64,000 bases of DNA from Leifsonia sp. ALI-44-B (GCF_001984125.1 NZ_MTQL01000007.1:496001-560000); one strand, 5' to 3'. Counted from the first letter of the stretch, positions 1 to 9,545 are shown. The notes: a model not told the origin generated them from the letters alone. Translations and numbers: made by a program.

Positions 1-2728
1 CGAGGGCGGGTCCATGCAGGCGGCGCGTGAAGCGGTGCGTGCCCGAGCCGATGTGCGCGACATCCGCGGGGGCGCCCGGCAGCACGACCTCGGCCGTCAC
101 GCCCACCGGCACGACGACATCGAGCATGAATTCGCCCGCGTCGACGGTCCAGGCGACGGATGCCGCACCATACGGCGTCGTCAGAGCCGCCCGCGCCGAT
201 GTGAAAGATGCTCCTGGCTGGGGTGCGATGCGCAGCGCCCGATAACCGGGCGCGGCCGGGGCCAGACCCGCGAGCACGCGGTGCAGGAAGTCGACCACGG
301 CACCCAGGGCGTAGTGGTTGAACGACGTCATCTCGCCCGGGTTCACGGTGCCGTCGGGCAGCATGCTGTCCCAGCGCTCCCAGATCGTGGTGGCGCCCAT
401 GGTGACGGGGTAGAGCCACGACGGGCAGCCCTGCTCGAGCAGCAGACGATAGGCGGCCTCGGTGTTTCCGGTCACGGCGAGCGCGTCGCAGATGAGCGGC
501 GTACCCACGAAACCGGTCTGCACCCGATAGTCGCCCTCACGGACGAGGTCGGCCAGACGTGCACCGGCGCGGGCGCGCTGCTCGGCATCCTCGATCAGGT
601 CGAACACCAGAGCCACGGCCAGCGACGTGGCGGTTTCACCGACGAGACGACCGGATGGCGCCACGAACTCGAACCGGAACGCGGAAGCCGTGTCATCGGC
701 CAGGCGCCCATACCGCTCGGCCGCCTCGGCCCGCCCCAACACCTCGGCCGCGCGCGCCGTGAGCCGGGCCGAATGAGCGAGATAGGCCGACGCCACGAGG
801 TACTTGTCGGTCACGCCGGCACCCGGGTCCTCGGGCGGCGCCGCGGGGTCGAGCCAATCACCCAGCTGCATTCCCTCGCGGATGAGCCCCGACGCGTCGG
901 CCATGCCCGCGAGGTGGTCGACCCAGCCGGTCATGCTCGCGAACTGGCGGTCGAGCACGCCGCGGTCGCCGTTGCGCAGGTACATGGTCCACGGCACGAT
1001 GACGGCCGCATCCCCCCACGCCGCCGAGGATGCCTCGGGAAAACCGCACGCGATCCACGGCACGAAGTTGGGCACGGCTCCCTCGGGCGACTGCTCGGCC
1101 TCCACATCGCGCAACCAGCTGGCCAGCACGCCACCGCTCGCATAGAGGAAGCTGGCGGCGGGCGCGAACACCTGGATGTCGCCCGTCCAGCCGAGCCGCT
1201 CGTCGCGCTGCGGGCAGTCGGTGGGCAGGTCGACGAAGTTGTCGCGCATGCTCCACACGGTGTTCTCATGAAGTTTGTTCACCAGGGCGTCGCTCGATTC
1301 GAACCATCCCGTGCGTTCCATATCCGAATGGATGACCACGGCCACGGCGTCGGCGGGGTCGAACTCGCCCGGCCAGCCCTCGAGCTCGGCAAAGCGGAAG
1401 CCATGGATGGTGAAGCGCGGGCTCCACGTCTCGACCCTGTCGCCGCTGCCGTCGCTGCCGTCGCTGCCGTCGCTGCCGCGCAACGTGTAGGAGTCGACCG
1501 ACGGCGCCGAGCGTAGCGGGCGGATCGCCAACTCGTCGTCCTCGAGCACCTCGGCGTGGTGCAGCGTGACGGTCCGGCCGGCCGGTCCCGCCACGCGGAT
1601 GCGCAGGCGGCCGGCGATGTTCTGCCCGAAGTCGAGGCGGATGCGGCCGTTCGGGCGGCGCTCCACACTCTGCGGCGCGAGCGTCTCGGTCTCGCGGACG
1701 GGCACGCCGATCGGGGCCTCGAGGGCGGCGGGGAAACGCTCGCGCGGGAGGAGGGTCGGCCGGGCCCAGGCGCTGTCGTCGAACCCGGGCTCGTCCCATC
1801 CGCTCGGCTCGAGGCGCGCGTCGTAGCGTTCGCCGTCGTAGAGACTCGCCGCGGTGACCGGCCCGGATGACTGCCGCCACGCGTCGTCGAGCGGCACGAC
1901 GACGAGCGAGCCGTCGGAGTAGCGCAGCTCGAGCTGCAGCAGCAGGGACAGGTCGGCGCCGTAGTTGTCCCAGATGCCGCCGTGAAAACCGATACGGCCT
2001 CGATACCAGCCGTCGCTGAGCTCGGCCGCGAGCGCGTTTGCCCCCTCGCGCAGCAGCGCCGTGACGTCGTAGGTCTGGTAACGCAGGCGGTGCTCGTAGC
2101 TCGTCCAGCCGGGCGCGAGTTCTTCGTCGCCGACCCGCTGGCCGTTGAGCCGCAGCGTGTAGATGCCGTGCGCGGTCGCGTAGATGCGGGCCGATTCGAG
2201 ACGGGCCGATTCGAGGCTGGCCGACCTGTCGCCCGCGGAGGCTCTCCTCGCCTCGAACTCCGTCCGCAACAGATACCCGGGCCGCACACCCTCCGCGGGC
2301 GCACTCTCCGAGACGCACACGAAGTCGCTCACCCAGTCGCCGGGCTCGAGCAGCGCGGCCTCGAGCACCAGCGGCTCGCTCCATTCCGAGGGCGATTCGT
2401 CTGACATCCAGACCCGCACGCTCACGCTGACACGCTCTCGGGATGCCAGGGGCGCGAACGGCCAGTCGACGAAGATCTGCTCGCGGCTCTCGACCCGGCC
2501 GGTCGTCTCGGCAGCGCGGCTGGTGTCGGTGTCGATGCGAACCGCGGCCGAACCACTCGGGGCCGACCCATCCGATGCCGACGGGCGCAGGCTCTCGCGA
2601 CGAATCTCATACGCGACCTGCACGCTCTCGGGCCGCTCGGACTCGACGCGCCACGACAGACGGGGGGCCGCCTGACCGATCCCGAACCCGTCGGGGCGGT
2701 ACTCGGCGGTGGGGGTGGTGACGAACAT
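1..2728 (-). CDS. GH78 alpha-L-rhamnosidase (runs off the left edge)
   Basis: Hydrolyses terminal alpha-L-rhamnose from plant glycans or glycosides. 909 codons are visible without a stop. The protein begins MFVTTPTAEYRPDGFGIGQ and then carries the GH78 N-terminal signature PRLSW (about residue 23). The catalytic-domain motif DCPQRDERLGWTGD starts at residue 504. A C-terminal GSGTHRF, typical of the last GH78 beta domain, lies near residue 895, so only a few residues are missing. No signal peptide is visible, so the enzyme is probably cytoplasmic and acts on imported oligosaccharides. The ATG is 2 bp past the permease stop, making it the last gene of the binding protein-permease operon. A Gly-Ser-Asp codon repeat (bases 1440-1476) encodes a low-complexity loop. 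Family assignment is firm; the exact substrate is inferred from context. Confidence 0.93.
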   Translation of the reverse strand, partial: MFVTTPTAEYRPDGFGIGQAAPRLSWRVESERPESVQVAYEIRRESLRPSASDGSAPSGSAAVRIDTDTSRAAETTGRVESREQIFVDWPFAPLASRERVSVSVRVWMSDESPSEWSEPLVLEAALLEPGDWVSDFVCVSESAPAEGVRPGYLLRTEFEARRASAGDRSASLESARLESARIYATAHGIYTLRLNGQRVGDEELAPGWTSYEHRLRYQTYDVTALLREGANALAAELSDGWYRGRIGFHGGIWDNYGADLSLLLQLELRYSDGSLVVVPLDDAWRQSSGPVTAASLYDGERYDARLEPSGWDEPGFDDSAWARPTLLPRERFPAALEAPIGVPVRETETLAPQSVERRPNGRIRLDFGQNIAGRLRIRVAGPAGRTVTLHHAEVLEDDELAIRPLRSAPSVDSYTLRGSDGSDGSDGSGDRVETWSPRFTIHGFRFAELEGWPGEFDPADAVAVVIHSDMERTGWFESSDALVNKLHENTVWSMRDNFVDLPTDCPQRDERLGWTGDIQVFAPAASFLYASGGVLASWLRDVEAEQSPEGAVPNFVPWIACGFPEASSAAWGDAAVIVPWTMYLRNGDRGVLDRQFASMTGWVDHLAGMADASGLIREGMQLGDWLDPAAPPEDPGAGVTDKYLVASAYLAHSARLTARAAEVLGRAEAAERYGRLADDTASAFRFEFVAPSGRLVGETATSLAVALVFDLIEDAEQRARAGARLADLVREGDYRVQTGFVGTPLICDALAVTGNTEAAYRLLLEQGCPSWLYPVTMGATTIWERWDSMLPDGTVNPGEMTSFNHYALGAVVDFLHRVLAGLAPAAPGYRALRIAPQPGASFTSARAALTTPYGAASVAWTVDAGEFMLDVVVPVGVTAEVVLPGAPADVAHIGSGTHRFTRRLHGPAL

Positions 2729-2730
2729 CG

Positions 2731-3723
2731 TCATCCTTTCACGGAGCCTGCGGTCAGGCCCTTCATGATCTGCTGGTTGAGGAAGAGGTAGATGACCAAC
2801 GTGCCGACCACGCTCACGGCAATGCCGGCGAACGTGGGGCCGTATTGCACCGCACCGTATTGGCCGGTGAAGTTGAGCAGCCCGGCCTGGATCGTGCGCA
2901 GGTTCTGCGAGTTCGTGAACGTCAACGCGATGAGCAGGTCGTTCCAGAGGAAGAAGAACTGCACGAGCCCGATCGTGAACAGGGCGTTGCGCACGAGCGG
3001 CAGGCCGATCTGCCAGAAGAGCCGGAAGATGTTGGCGCCGTCGATGGTGGCCGCTTCGAAGACATCCCGCGGGATGGCCCGGAAGAACGTTGCCATCATG
3101 AACACCGTGAGGGGCATGCCGATGCCGATGTAGGTGAAGAACAGCGGCCAGAGCGTGCCCGTCAGGTGCAGCTTGAAGTAGATCGTGAACAGCGGCAGCA
3201 GGATCATCTGGGCGGGCACCATGACGCCCGCGAGGAACCCCAGCAGCACGATGCTGCGGCCCTTCCAGACCATCACCTCGAGCACGAACCCGGCCGCCGT
3301 GCCGAGAATCAGGATGACGGCGAGCGAGGGGAACACGACGATGACGCTGTTGAGGATGTATCGGCCGAGGCCGCCGTCGACGAAAGCGGTCGTGTAGTTG
3401 TCGAACGACCACGATGCGGGCAGCGACCAGAACGGTTCGTTGAGGAACTCGAGCTGCGTTTTGAACGAGCTGAGAATCAGCCACAGGATCGGATAGATGA
3501 CGGCCACGAGCAGCAGCACGATCACGATGTTGAGCGGTAGCCGGCCGAAGAAGCGGCGCACCTTGCGGGCACGGCGCGAGCGGTCGGGGCGTCGGGCGGG
3601 CGATCCGCCGCGATCAGCGGAGGTCGACGAGCTGGGCGAGGTCGGCGCGTTGCCCCTCGCGGGCCCGGAGGCGAGCGTGGATGCGGCGGACGGGGCGGAG
3701 GAGGATCCGGATGCGGTCGTCAT
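2731..3723 (-). CDS. Carbohydrate ABC transporter permease, MalG type
   Basis: Inner-membrane subunit of a CUT1-family sugar importer. It has 330 residues. A Ser/Ala-rich, probably disordered N-terminus (about 55 residues) precedes six predicted membrane spans. The cytoplasmic EAA loop reads EAATIDGANIFRLFWQIGLP, the site that contacts the ATPase, and the C-terminus KGLTAGSVKG is typical of MalG proteins. The ATG is 2 bp after the stop of the MalF-type partner, so the two are translationally linked. No ATPase gene is present here; as is common in actinobacteria, a shared MsiK-type ATPase elsewhere would energise it (inference). Confidence 0.93.
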   Translation of the reverse strand: MTTASGSSSAPSAASTLASGPARGNAPTSPSSSTSADRGGSPARRPDRSRRARKVRRFFGRLPLNIVIVLLLVAVIYPILWLILSSFKTQLEFLNEPFWSLPASWSFDNYTTAFVDGGLGRYILNSVIVVFPSLAVILILGTAAGFVLEVMVWKGRSIVLLGFLAGVMVPAQMILLPLFTIYFKLHLTGTLWPLFFTYIGIGMPLTVFMMATFFRAIPRDVFEAATIDGANIFRLFWQIGLPLVRNALFTIGLVQFFFLWNDLLIALTFTNSQNLRTIQAGLLNFTGQYGAVQYGPTFAGIAVSVVGTLVIYLFLNQQIMKGLTAGSVKG

Positions 3724-3725
3724 GG

Positions 3726-4610
3726 TCACCCCTTGGTGAGGTCGCGTCGGGTGGAGCGGAAGATCAGCAGCGTGACGAGCAGGCACAGAATCGTCAGCAT
3801 CATCGCGATGGTGCTGCCGTAGCCGTATTCGCCGTAGCTGAACGAGGTCTGGAACATGTAGAGCGTCAGCGGCGTGGTCGTGTTGCCCGGCCCGCCGTTG
3901 GTCAGCGCAACGATGGTGTCGAACACCTTGAGCGTGCCGTTGATGCTGAAGATGAGCGATGACAGCAGCACGGGCAGCGAGAGCGGCAGCACGATCGAGC
4001 GCACGAGCTTCCATCCGGATGCCCCGTCGATGCGCGCCGATTCGAGCAACTCTTCGGGGATGTCGACGAGCCCGGCGTAGAGCAGGATCGCGTAGAACCC
4101 CATCGAGCGCCACAGGTCGAGCAGGATCACGACCCAGAACGACGAGTCGGCATAACCGAACCAGTCGACCGAGGGCGCGCCCAGGAAGTTGAGGAAACCG
4201 TTGACCGGTCCCGTGGTCGGCGCCGCCTCGAACAACTTCTGGAAGAGCAGGCCGACGCCCACGGTCGGCAGCACCACGGGGAAGAAGAAGATGGTGCGGA
4301 TGAGGCTCGACGCGCGCTTGATGCGGAACGTGTACAGCAGCGCCAGCAGGTAGCCGAAACCGACCTGCAAAACGGTGAGGATGATGGCGTACCGAATGGT
4401 GAACCACGTGGCGCTCAGAGCCGTCGGGTCACCGAAGAACTTCGCGAAGTTGTCGAGCCCCACGAACGTGAAGCCCGTGAGCGCGTTGCCGTCGAACACC
4501 GTGTAGCCCATCGACCAGAAGATCGGCACGAGCATGACGACGGTGTAGACCAGCAGCGCCGGCCCGAGGAGGAGGAAGATCGCCCGACGATCTCCGAGGA
4601 CTTTGTTCAT
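3726..4610 (-). CDS. Carbohydrate ABC transporter permease, MalF type
   Basis: Partner permease of the CUT1 sugar importer, 294 residues with six predicted spans. The EAA loop ESARIDGASGWKLVRSIVLP lies near residue 190, and the conserved ALTNGGPGNTTTPLTLYMF segment near residue 235 is characteristic of MalF/UgpA-type permeases. The start ATG at 4610 follows a GAAAG stretch. The gene sits between the solute-binding lipoprotein gene, from which a 128-bp gap with a strong hairpin separates it, and the MalG-type gene. Confidence 0.93.
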   Translation of the reverse strand: MNKVLGDRRAIFLLLGPALLVYTVVMLVPIFWSMGYTVFDGNALTGFTFVGLDNFAKFFGDPTALSATWFTIRYAIILTVLQVGFGYLLALLYTFRIKRASSLIRTIFFFPVVLPTVGVGLLFQKLFEAAPTTGPVNGFLNFLGAPSVDWFGYADSSFWVVILLDLWRSMGFYAILLYAGLVDIPEELLESARIDGASGWKLVRSIVLPLSLPVLLSSLIFSINGTLKVFDTIVALTNGGPGNTTTPLTLYMFQTSFSYGEYGYGSTIAMMLTILCLLVTLLIFRSTRRDLTKG

Positions 4611-4637
4611 GATCTGCTTTCACGTTCGAAGGAGGGT

Positions 4638-4672
4638 CGCGTCGACCGGCCAGGCCTCGGCCGGTCGACGCG
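4638..4672. repeat. Perfect 14-bp hairpin between binding-protein and permease genes
   Basis: Arms 4638-4651 and 4659-4672 are exact complements (CGCGTCGACCGGCC) with a 7-base loop, and one further T-A pair extends the stem. No T-tract follows in the leftward direction of transcription. A hairpin at this place in sugar ABC operons, as in malE-malF, usually protects the upstream binding-protein mRNA so that it is made in excess over the permeases. Confidence 0.7.
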
Positions 4673-4738
4673 ATCACCGTGAGGGCCGGCACCCGGCGCC
4701 GCCCGGGGAGGGAGCGGCGGGGGGCGGCCGATTCGGGT

Positions 4739-6049
4739 CTAGCCCTGGTTGGCGTCCTGCACGAGCTTCATGAACTGCTCGCCCGTGATGGACCCGTTGG
4801 CCAGGCCGCCGCCGTTCGACTGGCTGACCGTCGTGGCCTGGGCCGACATGAGCGCCTCGAACCACAGCACGCTCGACGGGGCCTTCTCGATCTGCTCCTG
4901 CACGAGCTTCGTGGTGGCGGGCAGGTCGGCGGGCGGGTTGTCGATCTTGAAGCCCGAGACCACGCCGTTGTCCTTCAGCACGGTGTCGCCGTAGTTCTCG
5001 ACGATGCATCCGAGCCACGCCTTGGTGTCGTCGGTGAAGCCGTTGCTCGCGAACATGGTCGGGATGCCGACGTTGGCGGGCACCTGATCGCTGCTTCCCT
5101 TGCCGCCCTCGACGTCGGGGAACGGCACGAAGCCCACGTTGTCGACGCCGATCTGGTTCTGCGCCTCGTCGTTGAACGCCGTGATGGCCCAGCTGCCCAT
5201 GTAGAGGAACGCGGCCTTGCCCGTGAGGAACAGGTTGATCGAGGTGTCGTAGTCGATCGACGTGGGGGCGTCGCCGAAGTAGCCGGCCGATCCGAGCTTG
5301 GCGACCTCGTTGGCGGCCTTCACGTATTCGGGATCGGTGAGCTTGGCGTCGCCATCCGCCACTTTCTGCAGGGCGTCGGGGCCGAGCTCGCGGAACAGGT
5401 AGTTGCCGACGAGTCGCGTGATGGGCCATCCCTGTTCGCCCGAGGCCGAGAAGGGCTGGATGCCGGCGGCCTGGAACGTGGCGGCCGCATCGACCAGCTC
5501 GTCCCACGTCTTGGGCGGCGTGATGCCGTTGTCTTCGAGCATCTTCTTGTTGAACCAGAAGCCCTCGATGTTGAACTCGGTGGGCAGCGCATAGAGGTCG
5601 TCGGTGCCGTGCAGGGCCTTGATGGTGGATGCCGCGGCGGGCAGGATCTTGTCTTCGAGGTCGAGATCTTTGAGCTCGGTGCTCAGGTCTTTCACCTGGT
5701 CGCCCTCGATGAACTGCTTCATGAGCGAGGGCGTGCCCGCGGCCATGCTGAAGTTCGAGAGACCGCCCTGACCGGCGAGCAGCTGCAATTGCTGGTCCCA
5801 CGTGGTGCCGGGGATGGCGTCGGGCGTGAGTTTTGCGGCCGCGTTCTCGGTCTTGCACTGATCGCCCGAGAGCGTCTTCAGCGTGTCGACGATGGTGGTG
5901 TTCTCGTTCTGTCCGAGATAGGTGAAGGTGCCGGAGCCCGAAGCCCCGCCCCCTCCGTCGCCGCTGCACGCGGTCATGGCGAGCACGCCGGCACTGACGA
6001 GTGCGACGAGGGGGATGACCCGCCGGCCCCGCTTGATTGCTGTAGACAC
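4739..6049 (-). CDS. Extracellular solute-binding lipoprotein, family 1
   Basis: Captures the oligosaccharide substrate at the cell surface and hands it to the two permeases. The protein has 436 residues. A type II signal peptide ends in the lipobox LAMTAC, followed by a Gly/Ser-rich linker, then a MalE-like two-lobed fold: TFTYLGQNENTTIVDTL at the N-lobe, KTWDELVDAAATF, and GKAAFLYMGSWAI. I chose GTG at 6049, not the longer upstream frame, because AAGGAGGAATA lies directly before it and the signal peptide then begins VSTAIKRGRR. It is the first gene of the leftward operon, behind a LacI-type operator. The substrate is unknown; a galacto- or rhamno-oligosaccharide is inferred from the neighbours. 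Confidence 0.93.
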   Translation of the reverse strand: MSTAIKRGRRVIPLVALVSAGVLAMTACSGDGGGGASGSGTFTYLGQNENTTIVDTLKTLSGDQCKTENAAAKLTPDAIPGTTWDQQLQLLAGQGGLSNFSMAAGTPSLMKQFIEGDQVKDLSTELKDLDLEDKILPAAASTIKALHGTDDLYALPTEFNIEGFWFNKKMLEDNGITPPKTWDELVDAAATFQAAGIQPFSASGEQGWPITRLVGNYLFRELGPDALQKVADGDAKLTDPEYVKAANEVAKLGSAGYFGDAPTSIDYDTSINLFLTGKAAFLYMGSWAITAFNDEAQNQIGVDNVGFVPFPDVEGGKGSSDQVPANVGIPTMFASNGFTDDTKAWLGCIVENYGDTVLKDNGVVSGFKIDNPPADLPATTKLVQEQIEKAPSSVLWFEALMSAQATTVSQSNGGGLANGSITGEQFMKLVQDANQG

Positions 6050-6076
6050 TATTCCTCCTTGAATGTGACAAACCTG

Positions 6077-6090
6077 GTGAAGCGTTTCAT
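6077..6090. promoter_or_regulatory. LacI-family operator, leftward promoter
   Basis: GTGAAGCGTTTCAT, an imperfect palindrome with the central CG typical of LacI/GalR operators. It begins 4 bases past the -10 element of the leftward promoter, so a bound repressor would block transcription start for the importer operon. Confidence 0.75.
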
Positions 6091-6094
6091 CGTG

Positions 6095-6123
6095 AATGTA
6101 CGGGCATGGCGGGCCGTTGTCAA
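6095..6123 (-). promoter_or_regulatory. Sigma-70 promoter of the importer/GH78 operon
   Basis: On the minus strand, TTGACA (6123-6118), a 17-base spacer and TACATT (6100-6095). Transcription would start near 6088, inside the operator at 6077-6090. It drives the binding-protein, permease and rhamnosidase genes. Confidence 0.7.
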
Positions 6124-6178
6124 ACCAATTTCCGGCTTGCCTTTCGCGAAACAGTGTGGACACACATCAAAACTGGTG

Positions 6179-6208
6179 TTGACATGGTGAAGCGCTTCAC
6201 GGCACACT
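6179..6208 (+). promoter_or_regulatory. Probable promoter of the GH30-GH43 pair
   Basis: TTGACA at 6179-6184 is followed after 18 bases by CACACT, a weak -10 match. The second LacI-type operator (6187-6200) fills the spacer, so repressor and polymerase would exclude each other. The -35 call is good, the -10 uncertain. Confidence 0.5.
6187..6200. promoter_or_regulatory. LacI-family operator, rightward promoter
   Basis: GTGAAGCGCTTCAC is a perfect 14-bp palindrome with central CG. Its centre is 110 bp, about 10.5 helical turns, from the operator at 6077-6090, so one repressor tetramer could bridge both divergent promoters. The matching LacI gene is not in the window and may lie left of it. Confidence 0.8.
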
Positions 6209-6237
6209 GGCAGCCGTTGATCTAATGGAGGGTCGCC

Positions 6238-9200
6238 ATGCTCAGAACACATCGAATGCGTTCACTACTCGCCTCGGCCGCGGCCGTCGCCCTCGTCGCG
6301 ACGGGGGTGGGAACGATATCGATCATCGAGACCGCCCAGGCGTCGACCGGCTCGGGAGGAAAAGTCGAGGTGGTCTACAGCGGCTACAACGACGCCTCGA
6401 CCACGAACCGGTTGACCACGCAGGCACCCAAGACGCTCGCACCGCTCGCGAACGCAGCGGCCGGGACCTCGACCATCGCCGTCGACCCGTCGATCACCTA
6501 TCAAACCTGGGAGGGCTTCGGGGGCTCCCTCGAGGACACGAGCGTCTACAACCTGGGCCTGCTGGCCCCCGCCAACCGCGAGCGCGCGCTCAACGACCTG
6601 TTCAACCCGACCACGGGCAACAACTTCAACCTCATGCGCCTGCCCATCGGCTGCGCGGACTTCTGCCGCGACGCGCCCAACTACTGGACCTATGCCGACA
6701 ACGGCGGCACGCCCGACCCGTCGCTCGCCACGTTCTCGATCCAGAAGGACATCGACAACGGGCTCATCACGATGCTGAAGCGCATCCTCGAGATCAACCC
6801 GCAGGCCAAGTTCTACTCGTCGATGTGGTCGCCGCCCGCGTGGATGAAGACCACGTCGAGCATCACGGGCCCGGCGTCCGGCGGCACGTGCCCCACTGAC
6901 GGTTCCGCTCCGCGCGTGCACCACGGCGCGTCGACCGGTTCGAGCGTCGACTACTACCCGGTGCTCGCGCAGTATTACGTGAAATACATCCAGGCCTACA
7001 AGGCCCAGGGCATCCCGGTGTATGCGGTCACGCTGCAGAACGAGCCCAACATCACCATGCCCTACCCGGCAACGTGCTTCAGCCCGACGCAGCTCGCCGA
7101 GTTCGCCGTGGTGCTGAAGAGCGCCTTCACGACCGCGGGCATCGCCACCAAGATCTGGGGACTCGACGACAACGAGCAGAACTCGTTCCCCTACGCCGAC
7201 GCCCTGCTCGGCAACGCGGCGGCCAACGCGGCCGTCGACGGGCTCGGCTGGCACAACTACGCCGGCACGCAGGTGTGGCAGCCGAGCGCGGTCGAGGCCC
7301 TGCACCCCGGTAAGACGGCCCACATCACCGAGATCACGAACGGCGCCGACCGGCTGGTCGAGTACTTCCGCAACAACGTGTCGAGCTACTCCTACTGGAT
7401 CACGCAGTACCAGTTCATGCCCGGTCCGGGACCCGGATATTGGCAGGGCACGTCGAACACCAACCCCGACTTCTACACGCCATCCGTCGTGTCGTTCGCG
7501 GGCAGCAGCACCACCAACCAAGGCGACACGAGCAACTATCAATTGAACGGCTGGTACTACTCGTTCGGCCAGTTCTCGCGCTACGTGCAGCCCGGCGCCG
7601 TGCGCATCGACAGCACCGACCGCGTGAACGGCAACCTCACGAACGTGGCGTTCGAGAACCCCGACGGCACCATCGTCACGGTGGTCGTGAACCGCATCCC
7701 CACGTCGACCAACAGCGCCGTTCAAAACACGCCCGCCGCCGCCATCCGCGTGGCCACGCCCGACGGGCAGTTCACCGACACCATCCCGGGCGACACCGTC
7801 GCGACGTATATCTACACGCCCACCACGGGCGACACGGTGTCGACAGCGGGGGCTGTCGCTTCGGCTTCGGCGACCAGCGGGGCCTTCACCGCCACGCAGG
7901 CGATCGACGGCTCGAGCGCGACCGCCTGGACCTCGGGCACGAACCAGGCTGCGGGGCAGACCTTCACGGTGGACCTCGGCCAGGCCAAGACGTTCGACCA
8001 GATCACGCTCAACGGCGGATCGCTCGGCGGCGACGCGCCCGCGGGCTACCAGGTGCAGACCTCGGCGAACGGCAGCACGTGGAGCGCGGCCGTGGCATCG
8101 GGCGCCGGCACCTCGTCGTTGACCAACATCACGGTGCCCACGACATCCGCGCGCTATCTGCGCATCACGCAGACCGGCAGCGCCGGCCGCTGGTGGAGCA
8201 TCGCCAACCTGTCGCTCTACAACAGCGCGCAAGGGCTGTTGCCGCTCGCCGGCGCGAGCGTTTCGGGCGCGCCCACTTCGGGCACCGACGTCGCGGCACG
8301 GGCCATCGACGGCATCGAGTCGACGCGCTGGTCGAGCGGCGCCGCGCAGACGGCCGGGCAGACCTTCACGCTCGACCTCGGGCAGGCGCGCAGCGTGAAC
8401 GCGCTCGAGCTCGACAACGCGCGCAGTCCCGGCGATCAGCCGCGCGGCTACAGCGTGTCGACGTCGACGAACGGCACCACGTGGAGCTCGCCCGTCGCCG
8501 TCGGCAGCGGTGCGGCCTCGCCCGCAGCGGCCACCGCGAACGGGGCTTCGCCGACCACCAAGATCGCATTCCCCACCACGAATGCGCGTTATGTGCGCAT
8601 CACCCAGACAGGAGCGGCGGCCGGCAACTACTGGAGCATCGCCGAGCTGCGCGCCTACAACCTGGCGCCGGTCGTGCTTCCCCGCACGGGATGGTCGGCA
8701 TCGGCCTCCTCGACCGAGGCGGGAACGTCGGCCGCCAACATTCTCGACGGCAACACCGCCACGCGCTGGAGCACGGGCGCCGCCCAGGCATCCGGTCAGT
8801 ATCTGCAGGTCGACCTCGGCCGCATCACGCAGACCACGGGCATCGACCTCGACGCCGCCGCCTCCACGGGCGACTTCCCGCGCGGCTACACCGTCAGCGC
8901 ATCGATGGATGGCAGCACCTGGACGCCCGTCGCCCAGGCCACGGGTGTGGCGGCCGACGTGCGGGCGCAGTGGCTCAGCACCGACGCCCGCTACCTGCGC
9001 GTCACCCTGACGACCCCGTTCGCGAACGCCTACTGGTCGGCGGCCGAACTGACCGTGTGGGGCACGCCGTCGACGCAGCCGTTCGGCGTGCCGCTCCCCC
9101 GCACCGGATGGAGCACCACCGCGTCGGCCACCGCGACCGGGTCGGCCACGGCCAACGCCACCGACGGGCTGCTCGACACCCGCTGGAGCGACGGCGCGGC

Positions 9201-9492
9201 GCAGAACGGCACCGAGTGGTTCCAGCTCGACCTGGGCAGCGCGCAGGCGTTCACTAAGGTGCAGCTCATCGCCGCGGGAAACCTCGACAACAACAACGGC
9301 GACTACCCGCGCGGCTATGAGGTCTACACCTCGAACGGCTCGGGCTGGACACTCGTGGCGGCGGGCAGCGGAACCGGCAACGTGCTCGACATCACGCTGC
9401 CCGCCCAGAACGCGCGCTACATCAACGTGCACCAGACCGGCACCGACGGCGGGCACTGGTGGTCCATCGCCGAGATTCAGGTGCTGCGATGA
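6238..9492 (+). CDS. Secreted GH30 glycoside hydrolase with four F5/8-C (discoidin) modules
   Basis: A 1084-residue exo-enzyme. A signal peptide (basic MLRTHRMRS, hydrophobic core, likely cleavage after AQA near residue 35) leads into a GH30 TIM barrel (about 70-520). The acid/base Glu269 sits in TLQNEP and the probable nucleophile Glu365 in HITEIT; SMWSPPAWMK and WEGFGGS are further GH30 hallmarks. Four galactose-binding-like F5/8-C modules follow (about 532-662, 667-808, 810-942, 950-1084), each with the AxDGxxxTRW and FxLDLG core. GH30 members act on beta-glucosides, beta-1,6-glucan, xylan or beta-1,6-galactan; the GH43 and GH78 neighbours favour beta-1,6-galactan (inference). The ATG follows TGGAGGG. 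It is the first gene of the rightward operon. Confidence 0.9.
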   Translation: MLRTHRMRSLLASAAAVALVATGVGTISIIETAQASTGSGGKVEVVYSGYNDASTTNRLTTQAPKTLAPLANAAAGTSTIAVDPSITYQTWEGFGGSLEDTSVYNLGLLAPANRERALNDLFNPTTGNNFNLMRLPIGCADFCRDAPNYWTYADNGGTPDPSLATFSIQKDIDNGLITMLKRILEINPQAKFYSSMWSPPAWMKTTSSITGPASGGTCPTDGSAPRVHHGASTGSSVDYYPVLAQYYVKYIQAYKAQGIPVYAVTLQNEPNITMPYPATCFSPTQLAEFAVVLKSAFTTAGIATKIWGLDDNEQNSFPYADALLGNAAANAAVDGLGWHNYAGTQVWQPSAVEALHPGKTAHITEITNGADRLVEYFRNNVSSYSYWITQYQFMPGPGPGYWQGTSNTNPDFYTPSVVSFAGSSTTNQGDTSNYQLNGWYYSFGQFSRYVQPGAVRIDSTDRVNGNLTNVAFENPDGTIVTVVVNRIPTSTNSAVQNTPAAAIRVATPDGQFTDTIPGDTVATYIYTPTTGDTVSTAGAVASASATSGAFTATQAIDGSSATAWTSGTNQAAGQTFTVDLGQAKTFDQITLNGGSLGGDAPAGYQVQTSANGSTWSAAVASGAGTSSLTNITVPTTSARYLRITQTGSAGRWWSIANLSLYNSAQGLLPLAGASVSGAPTSGTDVAARAIDGIESTRWSSGAAQTAGQTFTLDLGQARSVNALELDNARSPGDQPRGYSVSTSTNGTTWSSPVAVGSGAASPAAATANGASPTTKIAFPTTNARYVRITQTGAAAGNYWSIAELRAYNLAPVVLPRTGWSASASSTEAGTSAANILDGNTATRWSTGAAQASGQYLQVDLGRITQTTGIDLDAAASTGDFPRGYTVSASMDGSTWTPVAQATGVAADVRAQWLSTDARYLRVTLTTPFANAYWSAAELTVWGTPSTQPFGVPLPRTGWSTTASATATGSATANATDGLLDTRWSDGAAQNGTEWFQLDLGSAQAFTKVQLIAAGNLDNNNGDYPRGYEVYTSNGSGWTLVAAGSGTGNVLDITLPAQNARYINVHQTGTDGGHWWSIAEIQVLR

Positions 9493-9545
9493 GCGCGGGC
9501 CCGAACGCGACCACTACTGTGACAACATCCTCGAGAAAGAAGCCA

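Noticed and set aside
1438-1480. Independent repeat element in the rhamnosidase gene
   Set aside because: It is an in-frame Gly-Ser-Asp codon repeat, explained by the protein.
14-1516. A 500-codon rightward frame at the left edge
   Set aside because: It is antisense to the rhamnosidase, whose motifs are unmistakable.
6265-9456. A 1063-codon open frame antisense to the GH30 gene
   Set aside because: A GC-rich shadow frame; it has Arg/Val/Gly-rich sequence without any domain, while the plus strand has a full enzyme.
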